NCBI GenBank assembly: GCA_964538665.1
Contig: CAZIEB010000001.1
Location: 1-64,000, forward strand
Direction: 5' to 3'
Length of the DNA: 64,000 nt
DNA from: JAPUDQ01 sp964538665
GTDB taxonomy: Bacteria > Patescibacteriota > Saccharimonadia > Saccharimonadales > Saccharimonadaceae
Position numbers and translations under genes: made by a program
Notes under the pieces: model-generated
What the model saw: the letters and a program-made list of their open reading frames with translations, nothing else
What the model was told of the DNA's origin: nothing
Database searches by the model: none
Shown here: positions 1 through 5,920 of the stretch, one piece after another
How the letters are laid out: each line of letters begins with the position of its first letter
Position numbering within the stretch: the stretch's first letter is position 1

Positions 1-45
1 AAGCTAGTCGAACTAACGGCTTAAATAGCTAAACAACCCTTCTTG

Positions 46-128
46 ATTAAAGTTACAACTTCCTCTATTGTTGTGAGCCAAGCCAAAGTAGATGAAGTCA
101 GAACCGTTAATTCAGTTCTGACTTTTCA
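46..128 (+). repeat. Cassette-boundary repeat block 1 (type A) with hairpin terminator
   Basis: A 37-bp core (46-82) running from ATTAAAGTTACAACTTCC to GTGAGCCAAG is followed by a perfect 9-bp hairpin, AGTCAGAAC (96-104) with GTTCTGACT (115-123), and a short T run. The same core returns at 652 and 2537, and the same hairpin arm returns at 1832. It looks like a rho-independent terminator built into a repeated boundary element. Confidence 0.7.
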
Positions 129-150
129 TATACCCATAATAGAAGTGAAA

Positions 151-516
151 CTATGCTGTAACTTTGGACACAATTTGCGTAATCATATCGCTTGATTCGT
201 CATCCAGATCGGTTATATACCATGCACTGGTTGCAAATGACTTACTGTCACTTATTTGACCAATATTTGCGGACTCTGTTACGCCAAATGATATCAGTGT
301 GTCTTTTCTGAAGAAGCACAGTACTGCGCTGTCTTTTGTCTTTGCGTAGCCTGGCATGCCGTACCACAAACGTGGACAAAGCCCGGGATTAGCCTTCATG
401 ATGAGTTCATGAATCCTGCCCGCTTCCGGAAAGCCTTTGTCCTCATATTGTTTTATCTTTGAGAGGACCTCATCTTTTAGTTCCTCACTCGTAACTTTTC
501 TTCTATTCGTTGGCAT
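151..516 (-). CDS. DUF1801 / YdhG-like small protein
   Basis: A 121-residue soluble protein without signal peptide or membrane segment. The central motif around WYGMPGYAK and the following FFRKDTLISFG strand match the DUF1801/YdhG fold, which is distantly related to frataxin-like iron-binding proteins. That function is family lore and not shown here. The start at 516 has a good Shine-Dalgarno (AAGGAGA about 8 bases upstream), unlike most genes in this window. It is the first of five single genes separated by repeat blocks, and lies opposite to the next gene. A second DUF1801-type protein (tandem domains) lies at 17588. Confidence 0.7.
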   Translation of the reverse strand: MPTNRRKVTSEELKDEVLSKIKQYEDKGFPEAGRIHELIMKANPGLCPRLWYGMPGYAKTKDSAVLCFFRKDTLISFGVTESANIGQISDSKSFATSAWYITDLDDESSDMITQIVSKVTA

Positions 517-651
517 AGAAGTCTCCTTTTTTGAGATTAGTTTGTAGCGTGGATCAGAAAGAGGGTACTCTACTTAATCAGTGGAAACTATTATAGCATT
601 ATTAATTCAAAATAGCGAATGGCGTTTTAAGTTCCGAGACAATCGTAATTT

Positions 652-741
652 ATTAAAGTTATAACTTCCTCTATCGTGGTGAGCCAAGAGTATATATGCG
701 ACAGGAAGTCCAGTAAGCATTCACGCTACAGGACTTCTTTT
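652..741 (+). repeat. Cassette-boundary repeat block 2 (type A) with hairpin terminator
   Basis: Core 652-688 is nearly identical to block 1 (AAGTTATAACTTCCTC to GTGAGCCAAG). A hairpin follows, GAAGTCC (705-711) with GGACTTC (731-737), then TTTTC. The inner part AGTAAGCATTCACGCTAC is shared with block 5. The promoter of the next gene follows at once. Confidence 0.7.
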
Positions 742-750
742 CGTATTAGG

Positions 751-756
751 TATAAT
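751..756 (+). promoter_or_regulatory. -10 box TATAAT of a leaderless mRNA
   Basis: TATAAT ends 7 bases before the ATG at 764. This places the expected transcription start on or next to the start codon, and no Shine-Dalgarno is present. Equivalent boxes precede many other genes in the window (see findings). Confidence 0.7.
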
Positions 757-763
757 AAGTTGT

Positions 764-1312
764 ATGACAAAACCTATAAATATCACATCAATCGAAAAGG
801 CGACAAATAAATCTTGGGATCAATGGGTAAGAGAACTCGATAAGAGTGGTGCACGAGAGTTGTCTCATGCCGACTTAGCGCACAAGCTCAATGACGAGCT
901 TGAGGGTGAACTTGAAAGTCATGGATGGTGGGCGCAGGGTATTACAGTGGCGTATGAGCAGCATATAGGTAAGCGCGTCCCAGGTCAGTTAGCCAATGGA
1001 CTATTTGAACTAGCTGTATCGAAAACAGCGGCGACTTCACGTAATACATTATTTCCACAACTTGTTGAATGGTTTGAAAATCAAAGTGAATTCAATGGAT
1101 CCGCGCCCCTGAAGTCCCGTAGCAGTGAGACTCCCAAGCGCAGCACATGGAGGTGTGACTTTGCTGACGGAAGTAAATTCTCATCAACTGTTGAGGAGAA
1201 TGGAGAAAAATCTAAACTTATTCTTTCACACACCGCTGTTCCTACTAAGCAAGAAGCCGATGATTGGAAGGATTTTTGGCGCAATACTGCTGAGCAATTG
1301 ATTAAACAATAG
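764..1312 (+). CDS. Hypothetical protein, DUF4287-like N-terminus
   Basis: A 182-residue soluble protein. The N-terminal 75 residues, with motif WWAQGITVAYEQHIG, resemble the DUF4287 helical domain that is often attached to SRPBCC or DUF5655-type domains. The C-terminal part (about 125-180) is a short beta-rich domain ending in WKDFW, possibly a reduced START/SRPBCC-like domain. No catalytic residues can be named. The ATG at 764 lies 7 bases after TATAAT, so the message is probably leaderless. It is a single gene within the repeat-bounded array. Its last codons, ATTAAACAATAG, belong to the repeated boundary sequence also seen at the end of the next gene. Confidence 0.65.
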   Translation: MTKPINITSIEKATNKSWDQWVRELDKSGARELSHADLAHKLNDELEGELESHGWWAQGITVAYEQHIGKRVPGQLANGLFELAVSKTAATSRNTLFPQLVEWFENQSEFNGSAPLKSRSSETPKRSTWRCDFADGSKFSSTVEENGEKSKLILSHTAVPTKQEADDWKDFWRNTAEQLIKQ

Positions 1313-1386
1313 TCTTTGATCTGTAAGCGGAGCCAAGACAAGATATTTGAACAGAAGTCCAGTAAGTATACACGCTGGACTTTTTG
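1305..1386 (+). repeat. Cassette-boundary repeat block 3 (type B) with hairpin terminator
   Basis: The shared sequence starts inside the end of the preceding gene (TTAAACAATAGTC), continues to CTGTAAGCGGAGCCAAG, and ends in a terminator: AAGTCCAG (1355-1362) pairs with CTGGACTT (1375-1382), followed by TTTG. It matches block 4 in the core and block 2 in the hairpin. Confidence 0.7.
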
Positions 1387-1401
1387 TTATACTGATAAAT
1401 A

Positions 1402-1791
1402 ATGAAAACAAATATTCCTGACAACTGTGGCAATTCGCCTCGTTCACTTCTTGCGATAGAAGTTGCAGTTAATCTGGCTTCTGGTCAATACGATAAACTA
1501 GAGCCTCTGCTAGCGGAAGATTTTATCTGGAGGGTTGTAGGGAGCGATGAAAAAATACTTAAATCAAAACTAAAGTCTTATATGAATAAGACAACTCAAT
1601 CAGATGTCCTTATAGATAGGTTTGATGTTTTGACTTCAATTTCACACGGCAAATATGCAGCGGTAAGTAGTTGCGCATATGCGTCTAATGGGTGTATATT
1701 CAATTCTCACGACCTGTATGAATTTACGAGTGCCGGTGGCTCGGCGAAGCTTTTGAAAGTAACGTCATATATAGTTGATGTTAAACAATAG
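1402..1791 (+). CDS. SnoaL/NTF2-like protein
   Basis: A 129-residue protein with the layout of the SnoaL/NTF2 cone fold. Helices come first (LLAIEVAVNLASGQYDKLEPL), then the typical LLAEDFIWRVVGS strand, and a beta sheet ending in VTSYIVDVKQ. Family members include polyketide cyclases, isomerases and non-enzymatic binding proteins, so no reaction can be assigned. The ATG at 1402 lies 8 bases after a TATACT -10 box and has no Shine-Dalgarno. It is a repeat-bounded single gene. The 3' end (GTTAAACAATAG) is again part of the repeat block. Confidence 0.65.
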   Translation: MKTNIPDNCGNSPRSLLAIEVAVNLASGQYDKLEPLLAEDFIWRVVGSDEKILKSKLKSYMNKTTQSDVLIDRFDVLTSISHGKYAAVSSCAYASNGCIFNSHDLYEFTSAGGSAKLLKVTSYIVDVKQ

Positions 1792-1865
1792 TCCGTCGTG
1801 ACCCGTAAGCGGAGCCAAGCAGGACAAGATAAAGTCAGAACTGTGAAAATGGTTCTGACTTTTTG
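1782..1865 (+). repeat. Cassette-boundary repeat block 4 (type B) with hairpin terminator
   Basis: Core TAAACAATAGTCCG to CCCGTAAGCGGAGCCAAG (1782-1819) aligns with block 3. The hairpin AAGTCAGAAC (1832-1841) with GTTCTGACTT (1852-1861) plus TTTTG is the same as in block 1. The following GTATACCCATAGTAG also repeats block 1 (TATACCCATAATAG at about 130). Confidence 0.7.
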
Positions 1866-1897
1866 TATACCCATAGTAGGAATGAAACCGTAGAGGA

Positions 1898-2467
1898 TTA
1901 GGTATTTAGCCTATTGAGCAACTTTACGGCTTTCGATGATACCGATTTTCTGTTATCCTTTTTCATTTTATTCAATCTTGGCACTAACCATGCTTTTAGC
2001 CTTGAATCATTTGCTGCGAAATCAGTCAATGTATCAGCGGTCGTATTCTGTACAATCCAGTCGCTCTCCGTCTCTAGATTATGTTTAAGCAGCTCAATAG
2101 CCTCATTGCGTTGTTTCTCTGTGATTTTGGTTCTTAATTCCTGGACTATCTGAGCAATAGACCATTTAGCTGAAGGCTGATCAAGATTCCAGCCAATATC
2201 ATTAATAAGCCAATCAAACCTTTCAAGTAGCCATTCTGGTTTTGGCTGTGTGTTCGCCGATAATGAATCACTATGGAGACCGCAAATTCGTTTAAGAGCA
2301 CTGCTTACACGTAAGCGAACAACCTCATCGTCTGAGCTATAAGTACGACAAAGCTCATTAAATAGTTGCCTTGAGCTGTCCTGCAGCACGTCTTCAGCAA
2401 CAGCGATCGTTTCACCAAGCGAATTGGGATGTCCTCCAGTAAGCCTTTCTTCAATCGTTTTCTTCAT
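1898..2467 (-). CDS. HEAT-repeat-like helical protein
   Basis: About 189 residues, strongly helical, with repeated pairs of amphipathic helices (for example VVRLRVSSALKRIC, DWIVQNTTADTLTDFA, SKAVKLLNRLN) as in HEAT-type scaffolds. No catalytic motif is seen. The start is set at the ATG at 2467 (MKKTIEERL) because a TATAAT -10 box on the minus strand (2475-2480) lies 7 bases upstream; a longer frame to 2530 would begin upstream of that promoter. It is a single gene in the repeat-bounded array, opposite to its neighbours. The role is unknown; such proteins usually bind other proteins. Confidence 0.6.
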   Translation of the reverse strand: MKKTIEERLTGGHPNSLGETIAVAEDVLQDSSRQLFNELCRTYSSDDEVVRLRVSSALKRICGLHSDSLSANTQPKPEWLLERFDWLINDIGWNLDQPSAKWSIAQIVQELRTKITEKQRNEAIELLKHNLETESDWIVQNTTADTLTDFAANDSRLKAWLVPRLNKMKKDNRKSVSSKAVKLLNRLNT

Positions 2468-2536
2468 ACAACGTATTATACTTAATGCCAGAAGCGGAAG
2501 CATCTTTAGAACGACTATATTTTCAAACAATCCTGC

Positions 2537-2634
2537 TTAATTGTAGTTATGACTTCCTCTACCGTTGTGAGCCAAGACAATATATGTGACAATAAATCCA
2601 GTAAGCATTCACGCTACTAGGCTTTTGTTGATAT
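2537..2634 (+). repeat. Cassette-boundary repeat block 5 (type A), weaker hairpin
   Basis: Core TTGTAGTTATGACTTCCTC to GTTGTGAGCCAAG (2537-2577) is followed by ATCCAGTAAGCATTCACGCTAC, the same inner hairpin sequence as block 2 but with arms that have lost some pairing. It lies upstream of the promoter of the gene at 2647. Confidence 0.65.
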
Positions 2635-2646
2635 ATAATTAAAATC

Positions 2647-2937
2647 GTGAAAGCTTATCTTGAAAAACATTACAGAGTGTTCGGGGTCTTGGGTGCATTG
2701 GCAGCGCTTATAATTGCAGCAATTTATATTAAGGTTGTTCCTGAGGAAGCGGTCGTTGCCAGCGGTATAAAGGAAATGGTACTTCGATATGGACACTCAC
2801 TGTGCTGGATTTTATTGAGTCAGGCAAGTTTGTTTTGGGGAATAAACAAAACAAATAAGTGGTCAAAGTTTTTGGCTTACACTGCACTAGCCATATATAT
2901 CATTTTTATGGGAACACTCCTCAAATCTAGATTTTGA
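2647..2937 (+). CDS. Small three-helix membrane protein
   Basis: A 96-residue protein with three hydrophobic segments at about 13-30, 48-68 and 73-93, and a lysine-rich loop between the last two. It starts with GTG at 2647, 7 bases after TATAAT, so it is probably leaderless. No family is recognised. It is the last gene of the repeat-bounded array; a degenerate boundary block directly follows the stop. It could be a small inner-membrane toxin or accessory protein, but nothing in the sequence decides this. Confidence 0.55.
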   Translation: MKAYLEKHYRVFGVLGALAALIIAAIYIKVVPEEAVVASGIKEMVLRYGHSLCWILLSQASLFWGINKTNKWSKFLAYTALAIYIIFMGTLLKSRF

Positions 2938-2965
2938 TATTCCGTGACCTGCAAGCCGAGCCATG
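2936..2965 (+). repeat. Degenerate cassette-boundary block 6 (type B)
   Basis: ATTCCGTGACCTGCAAGCCGAGCCATG follows the pattern of blocks 3 and 4 (GTGACCCGTAAGCGGAGCCAAG) with several changes. It is followed by small GACC/GGTC hairpins rather than the standard terminator. It marks the right end of the recognisable array. Confidence 0.5.
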
Positions 2966-2989
2966 AAAAATGTCTGACCTTTTGGTCGA

Positions 2990-3260
2990 GCTATTATATC
3001 GAATAGTCCCATTATGTTCTCCTTACTTATTAATTACTAAACGTTCTATACCCCTAATTAGAGGTCGAAATTATTCTGACCTATCGGTAACGAAATAGTG
3101 ATTCTCGATACCGCACTCACGACAGTCGACTAACCCTATCTAAGAAACTAACATTTATATGTAACTGATCGAGTTAGTAAGTTACTTAGTTACTTTTAGT
3201 CACTTTAGTTACGATTGTTAGTTAGTGGGTTACATCTGTGGGTGCAAGTCTTCTGTACAA
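2990..3260. other. Gene-free AT-rich stretch with GTTA/TAAC repeats
   Basis: No credible ORF lies here. Between about 3140 and 3235 the words GTTAGT, GTTAC and AACTAAC recur many times on both strands, giving several overlapping imperfect inverted repeats (for example AACTAAC at 3147 against GTTAGT at 3174 and 3218). AGGTC and GACCT also pair around 3061-3083. The stretch separates the cassette-like array from ordinary chromosome and could be an integration or recombination zone, or a small RNA gene ending in the terminator at 3261. Confidence 0.4.
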
Positions 3261-3292
3261 TACGAGGCGCATAGGCGCCTCGTATTAGTTTT
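3261..3292 (+). terminator. Strong rho-independent terminator
   Basis: Perfect 10-bp stem TACGAGGCGC (3261-3270) with GCGCCTCGTA (3275-3284), a 4-base loop, then TTAGTTTTTG. It ends rightward transcription coming out of the GTTA-rich stretch. Confidence 0.85.
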
Positions 3293-3362
3293 TGTAAGTC
3301 TGGTATTTTTGCTAAATCAGCATTTAGCACTTTATTTCATCTGTTAAGGGATTATCCCTTTT

Positions 3363-3776
3363 ATGCCACGTACAAGATGCAAGGTTGCTGGAAACGAGAA
3401 ACGGCGCGCATATTTCGAGAAGCTCGAATCGATAGTATATCGAGATAATGTGTGGTTGGCATTGGCAGGAATTATCGTACTTGCAGCGTCAGTAAATATT
3501 GTGGAGCTCGCGTGTAGCGCCGGGCTGCCTGTGGTATACACAGGAATATTAAGTGCAGCGGGGCTTACAAATCTTGAATACTTAGCATACTTGTTGCTCT
3601 ATGTGTTCTTCTTTATGCTTGATGATCTCGTAGTGTTCTTTATTGCGATGACGACCCTTAAAACTGTCGGTGTCGAGTCGAAATATGTTCGCGCTACACG
3701 ACTTGTCGGTGGTATATTGATGGCAATCTTGGGGACGCTACTCATCTTTGCGCCAAGTCTCTTGATGTTTGGGTGA
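3363..3776 (+). CDS. C-terminal part of a CcdA/DsbD-like transmembrane protein (5'-truncated)
   Basis: 137 residues with three membrane segments at about 33-55, 73-95 and 113-134. The motif VNIVELACSAGLPVVYTGIL is typical of the C-terminal half of CcdA/DsbD-type thiol-redox membrane proteins common in uncultured bacteria; it holds the single conserved Cys before a Gly-Leu-Pro turn. Known relatives are roughly twice as long, with an N-terminal half carrying a second Cys helix that is absent here. The start codon lies just behind a terminator and the repeat-rich zone. I infer that the 5' half was lost at the array junction. It may be expressed as a short protein or be a pseudogene. Confidence 0.6.
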   Translation: MPRTRCKVAGNEKRRAYFEKLESIVYRDNVWLALAGIIVLAASVNIVELACSAGLPVVYTGILSAAGLTNLEYLAYLLLYVFFFMLDDLVVFFIAMTTLKTVGVESKYVRATRLVGGILMAILGTLLIFAPSLLMFG

Positions 3777-3907
3777 AATCCGCACGAGAGCGAGCTTTGT
3801 GTTGGGCTGGTAACAGGTGTACTATACATACAGAAGATGTGCTGAAGTGGGTTGGTGCATCTGAGTCTTTGAAGCTATGGGGATTTCCCATAGAGAATGG
3901 AGGAACT

Positions 3908-4351
3908 ATGGCACAAACCAAAAAACTATATCGGAGACCAAAAGAAGGCAAAATATTTGGCGTCGCTGCCGGGCTGGCGGAATATTTTGATATCGATGTG
4001 ACACTACTGAGAATAATCATGGTTGCACTCGTCATCGCCGGTGTCGAATTTATCATACCAATCTATCTGTTACTTGCGTTGCTATTGCCAACCAATGATG
4101 CCGAGGCAAAAGCAGGTATATCGGCGAGCTCAGTACAATCAAACTTCTCACGACTCTCTACAGAGTTTACCGAAAGCGGCGCGAGCAATCGCGCAAAGCA
4201 TTACTTGGGAATCGGGCTCATTATCGGAGGCGCTTGGTTGCTGCTTGCACGACTATTTCCAGAAATCTTTCAACTTAGCTGGGAATTCTTTGTACCGGTT
4301 TCATTGATACTTATCGGTGTGGTACTGCTATCAAGAAAAGGAGGACGATAA
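3908..4351 (+). CDS. PspC-domain membrane protein
   Basis: 147 residues. The N-terminal PspC domain (about 5-65) shows the family pattern LYRRPKEGKIFGVAAGLAEYF, then DVTLLRII and a hydrophobic helix ending in LLALLLP. Two more membrane segments lie at about 97-117 and 122-142, like the DUF5668 helices of the next gene. The start is set at 3908 because GGAGGA lies 6 bases upstream; the longer frame to 3773 lacks a site. PspC proteins sense membrane or envelope stress. It is coupled to the next gene by a TAATG overlap. Confidence 0.85.
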   Translation: MAQTKKLYRRPKEGKIFGVAAGLAEYFDIDVTLLRIIMVALVIAGVEFIIPIYLLLALLLPTNDAEAKAGISASSVQSNFSRLSTEFTESGASNRAKHYLGIGLIIGGAWLLLARLFPEIFQLSWEFFVPVSLILIGVVLLSRKGGR

Positions 4352-5325
4352 TGGCACGCGTAAAAAAGACTGAAAAAACATCAACCGCTGAACCCGTGCA
4401 GGTCGAAGAATCGAAGCGACGATACACTGGCTGGGACATGAGCCGTATCTTTTGGGGGTTGCTTCTCATACTTGTGGGTGTGTTTGTACTGCTCGATAAT
4501 CTTAATGTCATCGAGGTGCAATACCAAAACATTTGGCAGCTATGGCCACTTCTCATTGTCGGATGGGGGGTGTCGCTTCTCAATATCAAAGGCACTTTAT
4601 GGAGTATTCTTTCTGCGGTATTGATGCTCGGTATAATCGGTTTGCTGGCGTGGGTTGCTATCGACGGTGGGCCTTTTGAACAACAGCAATCTCGCAGTGA
4701 TGCGCAGACACAGCAAGTTGCACGAGAGAGCGATGCTATCAAAAATGTTGATGTCGCAGTTCGTGCCGGTGCCGGAAAACTCAAGATTGACTCTCAATCT
4801 AACGATACGCCAGTGCTCGCAAAACTCTACAGTGACTTCACGGAGCTAGATGTTGACTCCAAAGTCGACGGCACGACCCAAAGAGTCGACCTCACAACTA
4901 GTGGCAGCCGCATGTGGTGGAGTGGAAGTTTTCGTAATGATCTCGACATAACACTGACGAGAAATTTGCCCCTCAATCTCAATGTGCGAGCCGGTGCAGC
5001 TGATGTTGATGCAGACGTGTCGCAAGTAGTATTGGAGCGTTTTGATCTTGATGTCGGTGCGAGTAGTAGTGTTGTCACACTCGGCAACCGTGTCGATGAG
5101 CTTGATGTTAGGCTCAATGCAGGCGCTAGCTCGGTGACATTTCGTGTGCCAAAAGACAGTGGAGTACGTGTCGAACTAGACAAGGGTATATCTAGCCAAA
5201 ATCTTGATGGGCTGACTGAAGTCGGTGAAGGTCGTTACGAGACGGCTGACTATGCGACGGCTGCAAAAAAGATTTCGATACGCGGCGATATTGGTGCCAC
5301 ATCGTTTGAACTCGAGCGATACTAG
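4351..5325 (+). CDS. LiaF/toast-rack envelope protein
   Basis: 324 residues. An N-terminal cytoplasmic tail is followed by three or four membrane helices (about 29-110), with the LLILVGVFVLLDNLNV pattern of DUF5668. After a linker comes a beta-helical 'toast rack' domain (about 130-324) with repeated strands such as VRAGAGKLKID, VRAGAADVDADV, DVGASSSVVTL and LNAGASSVTFRV. LiaF-like proteins modulate cell-envelope stress signalling in Gram-positives. Together with the upstream PspC it forms a two-gene envelope module. No LiaS/LiaR-like pair is adjacent; the nearest kinase/regulator pair is at 46810. Confidence 0.8.
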   Translation: MARVKKTEKTSTAEPVQVEESKRRYTGWDMSRIFWGLLLILVGVFVLLDNLNVIEVQYQNIWQLWPLLIVGWGVSLLNIKGTLWSILSAVLMLGIIGLLAWVAIDGGPFEQQQSRSDAQTQQVARESDAIKNVDVAVRAGAGKLKIDSQSNDTPVLAKLYSDFTELDVDSKVDGTTQRVDLTTSGSRMWWSGSFRNDLDITLTRNLPLNLNVRAGAADVDADVSQVVLERFDLDVGASSSVVTLGNRVDELDVRLNAGASSVTFRVPKDSGVRVELDKGISSQNLDGLTEVGEGRYETADYATAAKKISIRGDIGATSFELERY

Positions 5326-5433
5326 CCTCAACGACATGCACGCTTGTACATGCATAGCCGATCGATGTGTAAATCGACTATACCTATCAAAAACTCGCAG
5401 ATTCGTAGGACGGGGGTTTGCTATAGTGGGAGG

Positions 5434-5838
5434 ATGATACGAGCGGCTAAATTGCTGATGATAGATCCTAGCGACAAATATTTGATGATGTTTCGAAGTG
5501 ACCATCCGTATTTTGGGGTCGATCCTGATTTGCCTGGCGGTGCGCTCCAAGAAGATGAATCATTGCTCGAAGGCATGCTGCGAGAAGTATTTGAAGAGAC
5601 TGGAATCAAATTGGGTGCCAGCCAGGTGAGTGAAGTGTATTCAGGGACAGAGTACTCGATACACGGTATTCATTATGCACTGTTTGTCGCACAGCTAGAC
5701 CAGCGGCCAAAGATTACTGTCAGCTGGGAGCATCAGTCATACGAGTGGCTCAACCGCGATGAATTTATGAAAAAGTCTCGCGCCGCAACAGACGAGTATA
5801 TGCATATGGTCGCTGCTATGATGAAGATACATCGCTAA
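5434..5838 (+). CDS. NUDIX hydrolase
   Basis: 134 residues with a complete Nudix box at about 35-58 (GGALQEDESLLEGMLREVFEETGI), including the REVxEE core that binds the metal. Nudix enzymes hydrolyse nucleoside diphosphates linked to another moiety; the substrate cannot be read from the sequence. The start is set at 5434 because TATAGT (5422-5427) ends 6 bases upstream, giving a leaderless mRNA; the longer frame to 5344 begins before the promoter. The nearby MutY (58804) fits a nucleotide-sanitation role, but that is only a suggestion. Confidence 0.85.
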   Translation: MIRAAKLLMIDPSDKYLMMFRSDHPYFGVDPDLPGGALQEDESLLEGMLREVFEETGIKLGASQVSEVYSGTEYSIHGIHYALFVAQLDQRPKITVSWEHQSYEWLNRDEFMKKSRAATDEYMHMVAAMMKIHR

Positions 5839-5861
5839 AAATATCGTAAAGGCGTAAGAAA

Positions 5862-5899
5862 CTAGCACTCTTGCCAGGAGAGTGCTAGTTTTATATACT
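5862..5899 (+). promoter_or_regulatory. CIRCE operator overlapping the clpB promoter
   Basis: CTAGCACTC (5862-5870), nine bases, GAGTGCTAG (5880-5888) is a textbook CIRCE element, the binding site of the heat-shock repressor HrcA. The spacer contains the -35 box TTGCCA (5871-5876), followed 17 bases later by the -10 box TATACT (5894-5899). Repressor and RNA polymerase must therefore compete. Confidence 0.93.
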
Positions 5900-5920
5900 G
5901 TGAGTATATAGGAGGACTAT

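Noticed and set aside
1..2990. Repeat blocks as a CRISPR array
   Set aside because: Blocks are 400-755 bp apart with complete genes between them, and vary too much.
5176..5550. 124-codon minus-strand frame opposite the LiaF/NUDIX junction
   Set aside because: Spans two real genes and the NUDIX promoter; composition not protein-like.
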